A DNA stretch of 64,000 bases. Origin: Haloferax mediterranei ATCC 33500 (GTDB taxonomy: Archaea; Halobacteriota; Halobacteria; Halobacteriales; Haloferacaceae). The first letter of the stretch is position 1, and every line of letters starts with the position of its first letter. The notes beneath the pieces were generated by a model. The model was given only the letters and a program-made list of their open reading frames with translations. It did no database searches and had not been told where the DNA came from. Below, piece by piece: positions 53,103-63,447 of this stretch. The stretch lies in NCBI RefSeq assembly GCF_000306765.2, contig NC_017941.2, forward strand, positions 2,884,885-2,948,884, in the 5' to 3' direction. The position numbers and the translations under genes were made by a program.

Positions 53103-54842
53103 ATGGACGCAGGTGCGGTCAGTGAACGAGCCAGCACACTTCCGTCCGACCCCGGCGTGTACCAGTTCGTCGCCGGTGAGACGGTTCTCTACGTCGGCAA
53201 GGCGGTCGACATCCGCGCTCGCGTCAGGTCCTACGCCGACCCGCGTTCGGAGCGCATCTCCCGGATGGTCGACCGTGCGGAACACATCGACTTCGCCGTC
53301 ACCGACACCGAGACGCAGGCGCTCCTCCTCGAAGCGAACCTCATCAAGCGGCACCAACCGCGCTACAACGTCCGCCTCAAGGACGACAAATCCTACCCGC
53401 TCGTCCAACTGACGAACCACCCAGTTCCGCGAATCGAAGTCACGCGTGACCCCGACGACTCCGCGACGGTGTTCGGACCCTACACCGACAAAGGCCGCGT
53501 CGAGACCGTCATAAAAGCCATCCGCGAGACGTACGGCCTCCGCGGCTGTTCGGACCACAAGTACGCAAATCGCTCCCGGCCGTGTCTCGACTATGAGATG
53601 GGACTGTGTACGGCACCCTGTACCGGCGAAATCGCGGAAGACGCCTATCTGGAAGATGTCGAATCCGCAGTCCGATTCTTCGAGGGCGAAACGGGCGTGC
53701 TCGCCGACCCCCTCCGACGGGAGATGGAGGCCGCCGCGCAGGAAAACGAGTTCGAACGCGCCGCCAACCTTCGTGACCGACTCGAAGTCGTCGAATCGTT
53801 CCACGGCGCGGGCGAGGATGCCGTCTCTTCGCAGTCCGACGAGCGAGCCATCGACGTGCTCGGCGTCTCGCTCCGTGGGGACTCGGCAACTGTCGCCCGG
53901 CTCCACGCCGAACGCGGCCAACTGGTCGACCGGACGCGCCACAACCTCGACGCGCCGGAGGGCGAAGACCGGACTGCCGCGGTCCTCTCGGCGTTTCTCG
54001 CGCAGTTCTACGCGGAACGCGAACTTCCCGACGGCGTCGTTCTCTCGGAGCATCCCGACGACGAAGACGTAGTGGCGTGGCTCGAATCCGAGGGCGTGAG
54101 CGTCCGCGTTCCGGGTGCGGGCCGCGAAGCGAAGTTAGTCGAACTCGCGTTGAAGAACGCCCGCCGTCGTGCCGGTCGCGACGACGGCTTGGCGACGCTC
54201 GCTCGCGAACTGGACCTCGATGTGCGCCGCGTCTCCCGAATCGAAGGCTTCGACGTGAGTCACGCACAGGGAACGTCGGTCGTCGGGAGCGACGTGTGCC
54301 TCGTCGACGGGAGCGCCGAGACGGCAGATTACCGTCGGCGGCGACTCCCCGAGCGAAACGACGACTACGCGAATATGCGCGAACTCGTCCGCTGGCGGGC
54401 GACCCGCGCGCTCGAAGGCCGCGACGACCGCCCGGACCCCGACGTGCTCCTCATCGACGGCGGAAAAGGACAGCTAAACGCTGCGCTCGACGCGCTCGAA
54501 GAGACGGGCTGGGACGTTCCGGCGGTCGGCATCGCCAAGGACCGCGAGTTGGTCGTCACGCCCGACCGGACCTTCGACTGGCCGGACGATGCCCCGCACC
54601 TCCACGTCCTCCAGCGCGTCCGCGACGAAGCCCACCGGTTCGCCGTCCAGTACCATCAGACACTCCGCGACGAGGTGAAGACCGTCCTCGACGACGTGCC
54701 CGGTGTGGGACCGAAAACGCGACGGGCGCTCCTCACGCGGTTCGGCAGCGTCGAAGGAGTGCGCGAGGCGTCGGTTGCTGATTTGACCGACGTTCCTGGC
54801 GTCGGCGAGAAGACTGCGGAAGAGCTGAAACGGCGACTCTGA
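53103..54842 (+). CDS. uvrC: Excinuclease ABC subunit C
   Basis: A 579-residue UvrC. The N-terminal GIY-YIG nuclease is in [20 protein letters not shown], a Cys-rich section follows ([20 protein letters not shown]), and the UVR/UvrB-binding helix is near [15 protein letters not shown]. An RNase H-like second nuclease domain comes before two C-terminal helix-hairpin-helix motifs ([13 protein letters not shown] and [12 protein letters not shown]). It makes both incisions in bacterial-type nucleotide excision repair. The ATG before [10 protein letters not shown] is used; another ATG lies 21 bases upstream. Confidence 0.95.
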   Translation: MDAGAVSERASTLPSDPGVYQFVAGETVLYVGKAVDIRARVRSYADPRSERISRMVDRAEHIDFAVTDTETQALLLEANLIKRHQPRYNVRLKDDKSYPLVQLTNHPVPRIEVTRDPDDSATVFGPYTDKGRVETVIKAIRETYGLRGCSDHKYANRSRPCLDYEMGLCTAPCTGEIAEDAYLEDVESAVRFFEGETGVLADPLRREMEAAAQENEFERAANLRDRLEVVESFHGAGEDAVSSQSDERAIDVLGVSLRGDSATVARLHAERGQLVDRTRHNLDAPEGEDRTAAVLSAFLAQFYAERELPDGVVLSEHPDDEDVVAWLESEGVSVRVPGAGREAKLVELALKNARRRAGRDDGLATLARELDLDVRRVSRIEGFDVSHAQGTSVVGSDVCLVDGSAETADYRRRRLPERNDDYANMRELVRWRATRALEGRDDRPDPDVLLIDGGKGQLNAALDALEETGWDVPAVGIAKDRELVVTPDRTFDWPDDAPHLHVLQRVRDEAHRFAVQYHQTLRDEVKTVLDDVPGVGPKTRRALLTRFGSVEGVREASVADLTDVPGVGEKTAEELKRRL

Positions 54843-54913
54843 AGGTTGGGACGGCGACTCTGAAGGTTGGGACGGCGACTCTGACAGCTGAAACGGCGAC
54901 GCTGAAGGTTGAG
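54830..54913 (+). repeat. Four tandem 21-bp units spanning the uvrC stop codon
   Basis: Units at 54830, 54851, 54872 and 54893, each based on ACGGCGACTCTGAAGGTTGG plus G; the third and fourth are diverged. The uvrC TGA lies inside the first, and because 21 is a multiple of three, the same stop recurs in later units. Confidence 0.8.
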
Positions 54914-55029
54914 AGTGACAGAGACACGCGTGTGTCAGCGTGGTGCGGTGGGTCGGCCAGCGTGGGCCAAAAAGTCAGTGTCGAACCGGGTGGACCGGTT
55001 TCCGCGTTCTCGTCGTCGGAGAGACCGGC

Positions 55030-55944
55030 TTACGCGATTTTGTCGTACTGGTCGCGGAGCTTCTCGGCGGCGTCGTCCATGAGGTCGGCCTCGTAGTCGT
55101 CGAGGTCCCATTCGACGACCTCTTCGATGCCGTTCGAGCCGAGTTTGACGGGGACGCCGAAGGAGGTGTCCTCGTAGCCGAACTCGCCGTCGAGGACGAG
55201 CGAACCGGGGAGCACTTCGCCGGTGTCGTGCAGGACGGCCTCGACCATGTGAGCAACGCCGGTCGCCGGACCCCACTGGGTCGCGCCCTTGCGCTCGATA
55301 ACGTCCATGGCGGACTCCTTGAGGTCGCCGAGAATCTCGTCTTTCTCGTCGTCGGAAAAGTCGGGGTCCGTACCGTCGACGCGGACCTTCGAGAAGACGG
55401 GGACCTGCGCGTCGCCGTGCTCGCCGAGGATGGTCGCTTCGACGTTCTTGACCGGCGCGTCGAAGCGCTGGCTCAGGACGTAGCGGAAGCGTGCGGAGTC
55501 GAGGCGGCCACCGAAGCCGATGACTTTGTGGCGGTCGCGGTCGCCCGTCTCGTACAGGTGACGGTTGAGCAGGTCAACCGGGTTGGATGTCGTGATGGAA
55601 ACGAAGTCGTCGTTGTACTCCGCGAGGGACGAGCCGATGTCGTCCATGATGGGAGCGTTGTCGCCTGCGAGGTCGATACGGGTCTGACCCGGCTGTCGCG
55701 GGATACCCGCCGTGATGACGACGACGTCGGACCCGGCCGTGTCCTCGTAGCCACCCTGTTTGACGACCGTGTTCGAGTCGTAGGCGATGCCGTGGTTCGT
55801 GTCGGCCGCCTGTCCGACTGTCTTGTCTTCCATCTTCGGGATGTCTACGAACACGAGTTCGTCGCAGACGTCACGAAGCGCGAGGTTATACCCAGCCGCG
55901 GCGCCGACCGTGCCGGCCGCACCAATCACGCTAACTTTCGTCAT
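55030..55944 (-). CDS. mdh: Malate dehydrogenase (LDH-like)
   Basis: A 304-residue NAD-dependent enzyme of the lactate/malate dehydrogenase family. The Rossmann loop is [17 protein letters not shown], the substrate Arg is in [18 protein letters not shown], and the catalytic His in [15 protein letters not shown]. It interconverts malate and oxaloacetate in the citric acid cycle; haloarchaeal MDH is the classic model of salt-loving proteins. The start [11 protein letters not shown] is the natural one. It is convergent with uvrC, separated by a repeat-bearing gap. Confidence 0.95.
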   Translation of the reverse strand: MTKVSVIGAAGTVGAAAGYNLALRDVCDELVFVDIPKMEDKTVGQAADTNHGIAYDSNTVVKQGGYEDTAGSDVVVITAGIPRQPGQTRIDLAGDNAPIMDDIGSSLAEYNDDFVSITTSNPVDLLNRHLYETGDRDRHKVIGFGGRLDSARFRYVLSQRFDAPVKNVEATILGEHGDAQVPVFSKVRVDGTDPDFSDDEKDEILGDLKESAMDVIERKGATQWGPATGVAHMVEAVLHDTGEVLPGSLVLDGEFGYEDTSFGVPVKLGSNGIEEVVEWDLDDYEADLMDDAAEKLRDQYDKIA

Positions 55945-56110
55945 ACCACATTAATGACGCTGTGGATTCCGAGTAAACGTTTCGGAACGGGCACCGCAGC
56001 GCTGTCTGTCGATTTTCTATTCGACAATTGACGAATTTGGGCGGGGAACGGCGTCCACTCGGCCCGCTCTCGACGACGCCGTGGGGTTTTTCGACATACG
56101 TCGCGTCCAA

Positions 56111-56767
56111 ATGGACATGAGCGACTTCGACAAGGAGAAAGAACGTCAACGGCTTCGGGAGAAGTACGAGCGAGACGAGGCGAAGCGTCGCTCGACACAG
56201 CGGATGAGCGAGTTGCTTCTGCAGGGTGCGACGATGACGAACAAACACTGCGACCAGTGTGGTGACCCGCTGTTCCGCTACGAGGGGCAAGTGTTCTGCC
56301 CTACGTGTCAGACCGAGGACAAGGTGGCCGAGAACGCGGACCAGAAGGCAGAGAGCACAGGGCAGGACGCCAGGAACGTCCCCGAGTCAGGTGCAGAAGC
56401 ACCGAACGTCTCGGAAGCGGGTGAAGCAGCGGAGACACCGAGCACCCACGACACCGCTGCTGCAACGTCGGACATCCAAGCAGACCACGGACCGGAGGAA
56501 ACTGGGTCTGCGAACAGTTCCGAACCTGCGAACAGTTCCGAACCTGCGAACAGTCGTGTGTCGTCCTCTGCACGCACTGCGCGGGCGACGGACGAGTACA
56601 TGCCGCGCGATGTTGACGATGACGTGGCGAGCGTGCGTGAGTCACTCGTTCGAACGCTAACGTGGGCTGCAGAACAGGCTGAGTCGACGGATGACCCGCG
56701 GCAGGCCACCGAATATCTCGCCGCTGCGCGGGAAGCGGCCGAAGCAATCGCCGCGCTCGACCGATAA
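56111..56767 (+). CDS. Sjogren syndrome/scleroderma autoantigen 1-like zinc-ribbon protein
   Basis: A 218-residue protein. The N-terminal helix (MSDFDKEKERQRLREKYERD) is followed by MTNKHCDQCGDPLFRYEG and CPTCQ, the zinc ribbon of the SSSCA1 (p27) family. A long acidic, Ser/Ala-rich middle with a repeated NSSEPA unit comes next, and then a helical C-terminal domain (VRESLVRTLTWAAEQAE). Its role is unknown, possibly in chromosome or cell division processes by analogy with the human protein. The ATG at 56117 is an alternative start. Confidence 0.75.
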   Translation: MDMSDFDKEKERQRLREKYERDEAKRRSTQRMSELLLQGATMTNKHCDQCGDPLFRYEGQVFCPTCQTEDKVAENADQKAESTGQDARNVPESGAEAPNVSEAGEAAETPSTHDTAAATSDIQADHGPEETGSANSSEPANSSEPANSRVSSSARTARATDEYMPRDVDDDVASVRESLVRTLTWAAEQAESTDDPRQATEYLAAAREAAEAIAALDR

Positions 56768-56829
56768 CCGGGTCCACCGGTACACCGAACGCCACTAGAA
56801 CTTACGACCCCGCAGACCCTCTCACTTGT

Positions 56830-57219
56830 ATGGACATTCTCATCCCCATCGACGGCACGGACGCGAGCAAGCGCGCCCTCGACTTCGCCATCGAGATGGC
56901 AGTCGGGATGGGGGGTCACCTCCACGTCGTCCACTTTACGAATAAAGAGACCGACGCGACAGAGGCTATCCTCAGCGACGCTCGCGACAGACTCGACTCC
57001 GCAGACATCCCAAACGAACCGGAACTAACGACCATCAGGGAAGATGTCTGGACCGCCAGCCGCGTCGGCAAAGAGATTCTTGACACGGTCAGCCGAAACG
57101 GCTATGACCACGTGGTTATGGGTCATCACGAAAAACGCGTGGTCGATCGAGCCATCTTCGGAAGCGCCGCCGAGACGGTTTTCCGGGCGGAGAGCGTTCC
57201 GATGACCGTCGTTCCCTGA
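56830..57219 (+). CDS. Universal stress protein (UspA family)
   Basis: A 129-residue protein with the N-terminal strand MDILIPIDGTDASKRALDFA. The C-terminal nucleotide-binding part (VVMGHHEKRVVDRAIFGSAA, then TVFRAESVPMTVVP) is close to the ATP-binding G-2x-G-9x-G pattern. UspA proteins are small stress-linked nucleotide-binding proteins of unclear action. It stands alone, 62 bp after the autoantigen-like gene. Confidence 0.88.
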   Translation: MDILIPIDGTDASKRALDFAIEMAVGMGGHLHVVHFTNKETDATEAILSDARDRLDSADIPNEPELTTIREDVWTASRVGKEILDTVSRNGYDHVVMGHHEKRVVDRAIFGSAAETVFRAESVPMTVVP

Positions 57220-57274
57220 AATAGTCGGAACCGGACTCAGGCGACTCGAACCGTACTTGGGCCGTCAGTAGTCG

Positions 57275-59887
57275 TCAGCGGTACTCCGAACCGATGACTT
57301 CGCGGATTCGTTCGGCGGTGACTTTCCCGACGCCGCGGACCTCACGAAGGTCGTCTTCGTTGGCCGTCATGACGGCTTCGACGCTGCCGAAGGCTTCGAG
57401 TAAGGTGCGTGCCGTCACGGGACCGATGTCGGCGATGGCGGAGACGACGTATTCCTGTTGTTCGTCGAGCGTCTTCGCGCTCTTACCGCCGTGGACGCTC
57501 ACGGTTCGTTCGCGGTCGGTCTGCTCGCGGGTTGCGATGGTCGCAAGCATCTCCGCGGTATCGTCTTCGTCTTCGGTAAAGAGGACGCTCACGCCGAAGT
57601 CGACGGCGACAGACGAGAGTGCGCCCCGAATCGCACCAGGGTGGATGTTCCGTTCTTCGTAGAGGCCATGCCCCTCGATGATGAGAAGTGGACGGGCGTA
57701 GTGACGGGTGAGGTCGGCGATTTGCCCGAACAGCGAGCGGTCACCGCCCGTGAGCGTGTCGAGGAAGTCGGAAATGCTCTTTCGCTCGACTGCAACCCGG
57801 TCCGAGAGGATGTAGTCGCCGACAGCGAGCGTCTCCAGTCGCGTCGTCAAGTCGTCGCGCTTCGAGAGCGTGCGGGCGATGTGGGAGTCGAGTTCTCGCT
57901 GGTCGACGACGATTTCGACGCTCTCCTCGCCTTCGGTTCCGGCCTTCGCAATGGTGCCCGCTTTTTCGGATTCAGTCACCGGGTCGTCGGCCGTTTCACT
58001 GCCATCAGCGTCGTCGTCCGTTTCACTGCCATCAGCGTCGTCGTCCGTTTCACTGCCATCAGCGTCAGCGTCGGCATCGACGTCAGCGGACTCACCGTCC
58101 GGTTCCGCGCGCGCTAACTGTTCGTCAGAGGGACCGAAATCGGAAATCCCCGACTGCCCGTCCGTCGCGTTCGCGGCAGTGGTAGTCGTGGAAGCCGATT
58201 CGGTGGCCGTCTCGGCGGACGATGTGGGTGCTTCCGACACCCCATCGTCAGCCAGTCCATCACCATCGACCCCTTCATTTCCGGTGGAACCGTCTCCCGC
58301 GAACTCGTCGAGGTCGCGCTGTGAGTGGTCGAGTTCGGCTTCAATCTCGGCCGCAGCACCCTTGAGTTCGCGGAGTTCCTTTTTCATCGTCTTCTCGCGC
58401 CGACGCGATATCCAGAAGTAAGCTTCGTCGCGCGTGTCTTCGGCGAGGAGGACGACAACCCGCCCGTCCGCCTGTCGGCCGGTTCGGCCCTTCCGCTGGA
58501 TGGACCGAATGGCCGTCGGAACGGGTTCGAAGAAGAGCACGAGGTCGACTTCCGGTACGTCCAGTCCCTCCTCGGCGACCGACGTGGAGACGAGAACCTC
58601 GAACTCGCCGCCTCGGAACTTGTCGAGCGTCTCCTGTTGTTCTTTCTGGGACATCCCGTCGGAACCCTCGCGGTCGCCCTGTCCGACGAACCGGCGGACG
58701 GAGAAGCTCTCCGAGAGGAACTCAGTGAGCGCCTCGGCCGTGTCACGCGACTCCGTAAACACGATGACGCGTTCTCCGTCGTGAATGCCGAGCGTCTCGG
58801 CGAGGAGGATTCGCGTCTTTCTGAACTTCGGGTGGAGACCATCGAACGACTCGGCTTTCCGCATCGCTTCGCGGACTTTCGGCTCCGCGACGAGTCGCTG
58901 ACTCGCCTTCGACGCCCCCGACGAACGGGCCGCGTTGCGCTGGCGCTCGAAGTATCGCCGGACCGACTCGACGGACTGCGTCTCGACGAGTTCGACCGCC
59001 CGACGGAGTTTCATCACCTCCGCGTGCGTGGACATGCCCTTGTAGCCCTCGGACTTGTCGGCGTTCATCAGCCGTTGGAGTTCCGCGCGCATCCGATTGA
59101 GGTCCTTCTGGGAAACGTCGGGTTTCGTGGAACTCGCAACGCCCAAATGCTTGAGTTTCTCCAGTCGGTCTTTGATGACCTCGTTGAGGGCGTCGCGAAT
59201 CTCCAGAATCTCGTCGGGAAGTTGGATTCGGTTCCACTCCACGTCCGTGTCGTGGGTGTACTCGGCGACGTCCGCGTCCTCTTCCGTCATCACCTCCACA
59301 TCGGCGATACCGAGGTTCTCACACACTTCGAGGATAGCCTCCTCGTCGCCTCCGGGCGACGCACTCATGCCCGTCACGAGCGGGTCTGCCGCGTCAGCGT
59401 GGTATCGCTCGGCGATATAGACGTAGGCGTAGTCGCCACTCGCGCGGTGGCACTCGTCGAAGGTAAGGTGTGTCACGTCTCGGAGCGAGATTCGGTTGCC
59501 GATGAGGTCGTTTTCGATGACCTGTGGGGTTGCGATGATTATCTGGGCATCGTCCCAGAGCGCGGCACGGTCGTCGGGCCGAACGTCGCCGGTGAAGACG
59601 ACGATTTCGTCGTCCGGAATGTTCAGCGCTTCGCGGTAGAAGTCCGCGTGCTGCTGGACGAGCGGTTTCGTCGGCGCGAGAAACAACGACTTCCCGCCGA
59701 TTTCGTGTAATCGTTCGGCGGTGACCAAGAGACTGACTGTCGTCTTTCCAAGCCCGGTCGGAAGACAAACAAGCGTGTGGTCGTCGCGCGCGGCACCTGC
59801 GAGTCGAATCTGGTAGAGTCGCCGCTCAATGAACGACGGGACGAGTTTCGGATGGTCTACGTACGCAACGTCCTCGGAGGCCGACAT
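57275..59887 (-). CDS. hef: Hef helicase-nuclease
   Basis: The protein has 870 residues. An SF2 helicase lies at about 1-480 with Walker A LPTGLGKTTVSLL, the DECH box in LTFDECHRASGDYA, and a conserved QRKGRTGR. A highly acidic linker contains a 9-residue DADGSETDD-like unit repeated three times (about 620-650). The C-terminal XPF/Mus81-type nuclease has VERKSISDFL, and two helix-hairpin-helix motifs follow. Hef processes stalled forks and, in Haloferax, works in parallel with the Holliday junction resolvase Hjc. The start MSASEDVAYVDHPKL is the first ATG. Confidence 0.94.
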   Translation of the reverse strand: MSASEDVAYVDHPKLVPSFIERRLYQIRLAGAARDDHTLVCLPTGLGKTTVSLLVTAERLHEIGGKSLFLAPTKPLVQQHADFYREALNIPDDEIVVFTGDVRPDDRAALWDDAQIIIATPQVIENDLIGNRISLRDVTHLTFDECHRASGDYAYVYIAERYHADAADPLVTGMSASPGGDEEAILEVCENLGIADVEVMTEEDADVAEYTHDTDVEWNRIQLPDEILEIRDALNEVIKDRLEKLKHLGVASSTKPDVSQKDLNRMRAELQRLMNADKSEGYKGMSTHAEVMKLRRAVELVETQSVESVRRYFERQRNAARSSGASKASQRLVAEPKVREAMRKAESFDGLHPKFRKTRILLAETLGIHDGERVIVFTESRDTAEALTEFLSESFSVRRFVGQGDREGSDGMSQKEQQETLDKFRGGEFEVLVSTSVAEEGLDVPEVDLVLFFEPVPTAIRSIQRKGRTGRQADGRVVVLLAEDTRDEAYFWISRRREKTMKKELRELKGAAAEIEAELDHSQRDLDEFAGDGSTGNEGVDGDGLADDGVSEAPTSSAETATESASTTTTAANATDGQSGISDFGPSDEQLARAEPDGESADVDADADADGSETDDDADGSETDDDADGSETADDPVTESEKAGTIAKAGTEGEESVEIVVDQRELDSHIARTLSKRDDLTTRLETLAVGDYILSDRVAVERKSISDFLDTLTGGDRSLFGQIADLTRHYARPLLIIEGHGLYEERNIHPGAIRGALSSVAVDFGVSVLFTEDEDDTAEMLATIATREQTDRERTVSVHGGKSAKTLDEQQEYVVSAIADIGPVTARTLLEAFGSVEAVMTANEDDLREVRGVGKVTAERIREVIGSEYR

Positions 59888-59976
59888 CGGTGTCGATTGC
59901 GCGCCCTCGCCGATAAGGGTTCGCAGAGTACGGTGAAAGTAAAGGAGTCCGCCGATGAAAGCCGCGATGACGGTTG

Positions 59977-60090
59977 TTACCTCGCGCTATCGGCGGTGTC
60001 GAGGTCAGGGTCGTCTGGCCGCGCAGACGGGAGCGACGCCTCGAGGAGCGACGCCCACTCAGCGACCTTTTCGTTGTACGATTTGGACAT
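59977..60090 (-). CDS. Small acidic protein (37 aa)
   Basis: A 37-residue frame beginning MSKSYNEKVAEWASLLEASL, an amphipathic helix, and ending with an acidic DDPDLDTADSAR tail. It is found between hef and oapC on the same strand. Its codon third positions are GC-rich as in genuine genes. No family known to me. Confidence 0.45.
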   Translation of the reverse strand: MSKSYNEKVAEWASLLEASLPSARPDDPDLDTADSAR

Positions 60091-60208
60091 AGCGCTTCCC
60101 AAGAGGATATACTCTCAACTATCGTATATAATGATTGTGCCAGTTCGACGGCCGAACCCGACGGTCACGAGGGATGTTCCACCGGAAACGACGGGGTCAG
60201 GAAGGGAC

Positions 60209-61276
60209 TCAGTCTTCGCGCTCACCGGGACCCCACGAGTCGGGGACCTCGATGACGTACCGACCGTCTTCGCGGAGCGAGATGATGTACTCGTCGCGGT
60301 CGTACAGTTCCATAAGATTGAGTTCGTACTGGCCGGGATTGACGATTTTGATGCTCTCGAACTGGTCGTTGAGTTCTTCGCGGAGTTGGTCGAGGTTCGG
60401 TTGGTCGTCGGAGGACGGTTCGATGACCGTCCCGTCGACATCTGCCGGTGCGTCTTTCGGTCCGTCACCCGATGGCCGCTCAGTTGGTGTGGCCTCGTTC
60501 GGTGACCGTGGTGCGGCCTCGTTCGGCGTCTGGGTGGATTCGCTTGGGGTCCGTGGAGTCGGCTCACCCGGTTCCTGTTGGGTTGACTCGTGCCGATCCG
60601 CATCGGCGGCCGCGAGCTCTTCCGGCGTGACGACATCGCTTCGGGCGCTCTTCTGTGAGTTGTCTTCGTCGGTCTCTCGGGCGTTAATTCGTCCGGGCTG
60701 GCGGTTCCCGGGTGCGCGCCCTTGCTCACCAGTCGAGTCCGGAGCCGGCTGTTTCCGCGTCTCTTGACGAGGAGAATCGGCAGATTCCGAGTCATCGGGA
60801 GCGGCGGGCCACTCTCCCCATCCTCGCTTCGGTTCGGTCTTCGGCGCGTTCGATGTCTCCCGAGTGTTTTTCGACTCGGTGGTGTTTTTCGACTCAGTGG
60901 AAGACGTTCGAGCGGTGTCCGAAGGTCCAGTAGACTGCCCCGCCGACCCTTTGGACTGCTCTGGCTGCCCTGTAGACTTGTCAGTCGTTCCGGAACTCAC
61001 CCAGTCGCTGACGGTCATCGAATCGTCATCGCCGCTTCCGGGTCGAGACTGGTTCTGTTCTGCTCGGTCACGAACGGCGTCGGCTGCCGAGGATGTCAAG
61101 TCCCGCGTTCCGGCACCGCCCGTCGTACGAGTGTTGTCACTGCCGCCCGCAGGTCCGTCAGCGCTGGATGCGGGCTCGAACTGAAACTTGTTGCCGCCGC
61201 AGTTCGGGCACCCCGAGAGCATCTCCTTCGAGCCGTCGGGGAACACCTTACCGCACGTCGTGCATTGATGTGGCAT
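60209..61276 (-). CDS. oapC: Origin-associated zinc-ribbon protein
   Basis: A 355-residue protein. Residues 1-30 form a zinc ribbon (CTTCGKVFPDG and GCPNCGG). A Ser/Thr/Pro-rich low-complexity linker of about 240 residues follows, and then a C-terminal domain (from about 268, DQPNLDQLREELNDQFESI; IISLREDGRYVIEVP). The order oapC-oapB-oapA next to the origin is that of Haloferax oriC1, where the names come from. The exact activity is unknown to me. The gap to oapB is 48 bp. Confidence 0.8.
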   Translation of the reverse strand: MPHQCTTCGKVFPDGSKEMLSGCPNCGGNKFQFEPASSADGPAGGSDNTRTTGGAGTRDLTSSAADAVRDRAEQNQSRPGSGDDDSMTVSDWVSSGTTDKSTGQPEQSKGSAGQSTGPSDTARTSSTESKNTTESKNTRETSNAPKTEPKRGWGEWPAAPDDSESADSPRQETRKQPAPDSTGEQGRAPGNRQPGRINARETDEDNSQKSARSDVVTPEELAAADADRHESTQQEPGEPTPRTPSESTQTPNEAAPRSPNEATPTERPSGDGPKDAPADVDGTVIEPSSDDQPNLDQLREELNDQFESIKIVNPGQYELNLMELYDRDEYIISLREDGRYVIEVPDSWGPGERED

Positions 61277-61324
61277 TGGTAGCTGTTGGCGCCGGATGGC
61301 GCGTGATGGTGTTCGTGAGACCCC

Positions 61325-61717
61325 CTACTTTCGTGAGACGAGCGCGCTGATGAGATTCTCGTCTTTGTGGAGCGTCTGAATCTGGTTCGCGGGACCGATA
61401 ACCGTGAGCTTCTGCGTCGATTGCCGACCCATAAGTCGGTCGAGGAAGCTCTGGTCTGCGGTCTGCGAACGCGGATACGTCTCGATTTCGATGCCGTTGA
61501 ACTCGTCGGGGCTGATTTCGGCCATCGTCACCTCGATGAGCTTCGACTCCTCGTCCGGCGAAAGTCCCTCTTCGAGAATGACGATATTCCCGTCGCGGAC
61601 GCCATCGAGGATAAGCCGTATCTTCTCCATGCTGGCGAGATTGGCCATTCGATTCCCGCTGAAGAGGTCTATCTGAACCCCGTCGGAACCGTTGTCGGAC
61701 GCCGTTGCTTCAGGCAT
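61325..61717 (-). CDS. oapB: Origin-associated protein OapB (DUF2073)
   Basis: A 130-residue protein with the DUF2073 pattern: IDLFSGNRMANLASMEKIRL at the N-terminus, IVILEEGLSPDEESKLIEVT, and the C-terminal LTVIGPANQIQTLHKDENL. It is encoded between oapC and the GTPase gene, with 6 bp to the latter. The operon arrangement next to a GTPase suggests they work together, but the role is not defined here. Confidence 0.85.
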   Translation of the reverse strand: MPEATASDNGSDGVQIDLFSGNRMANLASMEKIRLILDGVRDGNIVILEEGLSPDEESKLIEVTMAEISPDEFNGIEIETYPRSQTADQSFLDRLMGRQSTQKLTVIGPANQIQTLHKDENLISALVSRK

Positions 61718-61723
61718 AGAGAA

Positions 61724-62365
61724 TCACCCGAAGTACTCCGCTATCTTCGCGTACACTTCGTCCATGTTCTCTCCCTCGAGTGCCGAAAGTTCGACTGTCT
61801 CGTGCTGTGGGTACGCGTTCGCGATGCGTTCGACGTTCGAATCTTCGAGGTCGATCTTGTTCGCGAAGATGAGCACGGGCAGGTCCTGACTCTCGATGAT
61901 ACCGATGAGCATCGTGTTGACCTGCGAAATCGGGTCTTTCGTACTGTCGAGCACGTAGACGACACCGTCAACGTCCTCGCGGAGCCAGTGCATGGCTTCC
62001 GCGACGCCTTCGGTCGCCTCGCGGGACCGACGGACGGCGTCGTCTTTCTCCATGTCGTGTTCGAGGAACTCTTTGTAGTCGACCTTCGTCGTGACACCCG
62101 GCGTGTCGACGATGTCGATTGTGACTTTCTTGCCATTCCGCTCGATTTCGACGTTCTCCTTCCGCCGCGCGCGGCGAGTTTCGTGAGGGATGTGGCTCTC
62201 GGGACCGATTGCGTCACCGGTCCAGTCACGGGCGATACGATTTGCGAGAGTCGTCTTCCCGGCGTTGGGCGGGCCATAAATACCGATCCGCTTCGGCTCG
62301 CTCTCCGAAAAGAGCCGGTCAACGACTCGTGAGATGCTGTCTCTGAGATCTGTAAGCAGTCCCAT
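61724..62365 (-). CDS. oapA: Origin-associated Era-like GTPase
   Basis: The 213-residue GTPase has a P-loop GPPNAGKTT (about 31-39), a G3 motif VDTPGV (about 87-92) and the G4 motif NKID near residue 170 (LIFANKIDLED). It starts with a helix MGLLTDLRDSISRVV; the longer GTG start at 62419 adds a doubtful 18 residues. It is the gene nearest to the origin repeats, transcribed away from them. Its partners are oapB and oapC. Confidence 0.88.
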   Translation of the reverse strand: MGLLTDLRDSISRVVDRLFSESEPKRIGIYGPPNAGKTTLANRIARDWTGDAIGPESHIPHETRRARRKENVEIERNGKKVTIDIVDTPGVTTKVDYKEFLEHDMEKDDAVRRSREATEGVAEAMHWLREDVDGVVYVLDSTKDPISQVNTMLIGIIESQDLPVLIFANKIDLEDSNVERIANAYPQHETVELSALEGENMDEVYAKIAEYFG

Positions 62366-62812
62366 CCTGGGCCTCCCGCACCTCCCGACCACGTCGTGGA
62401 GGGCGTATGGAGGTATCACCCAACCGGACTCACTTAAGCACTACGTCAGACACCAGTCACGTTCCAGACAGAACGACAGAAACCGAAGAAGGCCCCCATT
62501 TCCACTCGAACGGACCATATTCACGGGTCTATCGTCTTTTACTGCCTGTCATCGCACTCGAGATGGTAATTCGTTGGCTTCCAATATTCTTGTTTTCGTG
62601 TGCGTGCACACGAAGCAGTCCTGACTGTCAACTCGAGTGAATTTATCTGAGGGGGAGCCGGTCTGTTTCGTCTCACCTTTCCTCCTTCTTTTTCTCCTGA
62701 CGCTGTTCGTCGATAGCTCCCAGTTAGAAGTCGGTGGCACGTCTCCACGAGTGAGTCGTCTCCAGAGTAACTCGTGAGAGACCCTCCCACGGAGATGAAA
62801 CAGTCGGGAGGG

Positions 62813-62843
62813 CACACCCCCACCCCTTCGTTTCAGGTGGAAC
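62813..62843 (-). repeat. Origin recognition box, reverse orientation
   Basis: On the reverse strand it reads GTTCCACCTGAAACGAAGGG followed by GTGGGGGTG, matching the ORB form: a TTCCA..GAAAC core plus a G-rich tail. Confidence 0.8.
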
Positions 62844-62887
62844 GGCTCGAAGGGGTGGGTGGGGGGTGACCGCTAGACGGCAGCCGG

Positions 62888-62975
62888 GTGTTAATTCTAT
62901 CTTCTACAACCGCTATAACAACCACATTTTCCCCAGTACGGATACGGTACAACGATATCAGTAATAAAACCACCG
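62888..62975. other. AT-rich tract, candidate DNA unwinding element
   Basis: The stretch includes TTAATTCTAT, CTATAACAACC, CATTTTCC and ATATCAGTAATAAAACC, clearly poorer in GC than the surroundings. It lies between inverted ORB copies, the usual layout of an archaeal unwinding site. Confidence 0.6.
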
Positions 62976-63016
62976 TGTTCTAAAGACCGCCGAGACCCCC
63001 CTCCCTCCCGTTTTGC

Positions 63017-63046
63017 GTCTCCACCCGAAACAAAGGGGTGTGGGGT
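63017..63046 (+). repeat. Origin recognition box, forward orientation
   Basis: CTCCACCCGAAACAAAGGGG with a TGTGGGG tail; the core and G-run are conserved against the other boxes. Confidence 0.8.
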
Positions 63047-63170
63047 ATCCGAGAACCAGGGGCTTCCCGTCGAACTGGAGATCCACCACTTAATTGCACA
63101 GGAAACGAGGGGGTTAATCGACGTCCAAACTGATTCTACCCGCCGATTTCTGCAGATTACTGTTTTACCC

Positions 63171-63199
63171 GTTTCCACACGAAACAGAGGGGTGGCCCC
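63171..63199 (+). repeat. Origin recognition box, forward orientation
   Basis: TTTCCACACGAAACAGAGGG with a GTGGCCCC tail. It shares the core with the box at 63017 and lies 154 bp away in the same orientation. Confidence 0.75.
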
Positions 63200-63447
63200 A
63201 ACCGATTTTTCGCATCGGCCCACCGGTATTATCACGTTTCGGGTCCAATTCGAGCTCAGTTCGACATGGGTCCGGGCCTAATTCGAGTCTAGATAAACGT
63301 TTCACCCCACTCGAATCTCACTCGATTCGACCAGAAGTCGATCTCAGCCGCCCGATACGACTGCAAGTTCTCGTTTTTCGTCGACGCGCACATCTTGAAA
63401 TCGAATGCACGTACGGACCCTACGTTCGTGTCAGATACATACCCAAA

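Noticed and set aside
58325..59710. Long forward frame (461 codons) opposite hef
   Set aside because: Shadow frame; hef carries the helicase and nuclease motifs.
62539..62823. Small reverse frames beside oapA
   Set aside because: They run into the origin repeats and have no haloarchaeal protein composition.
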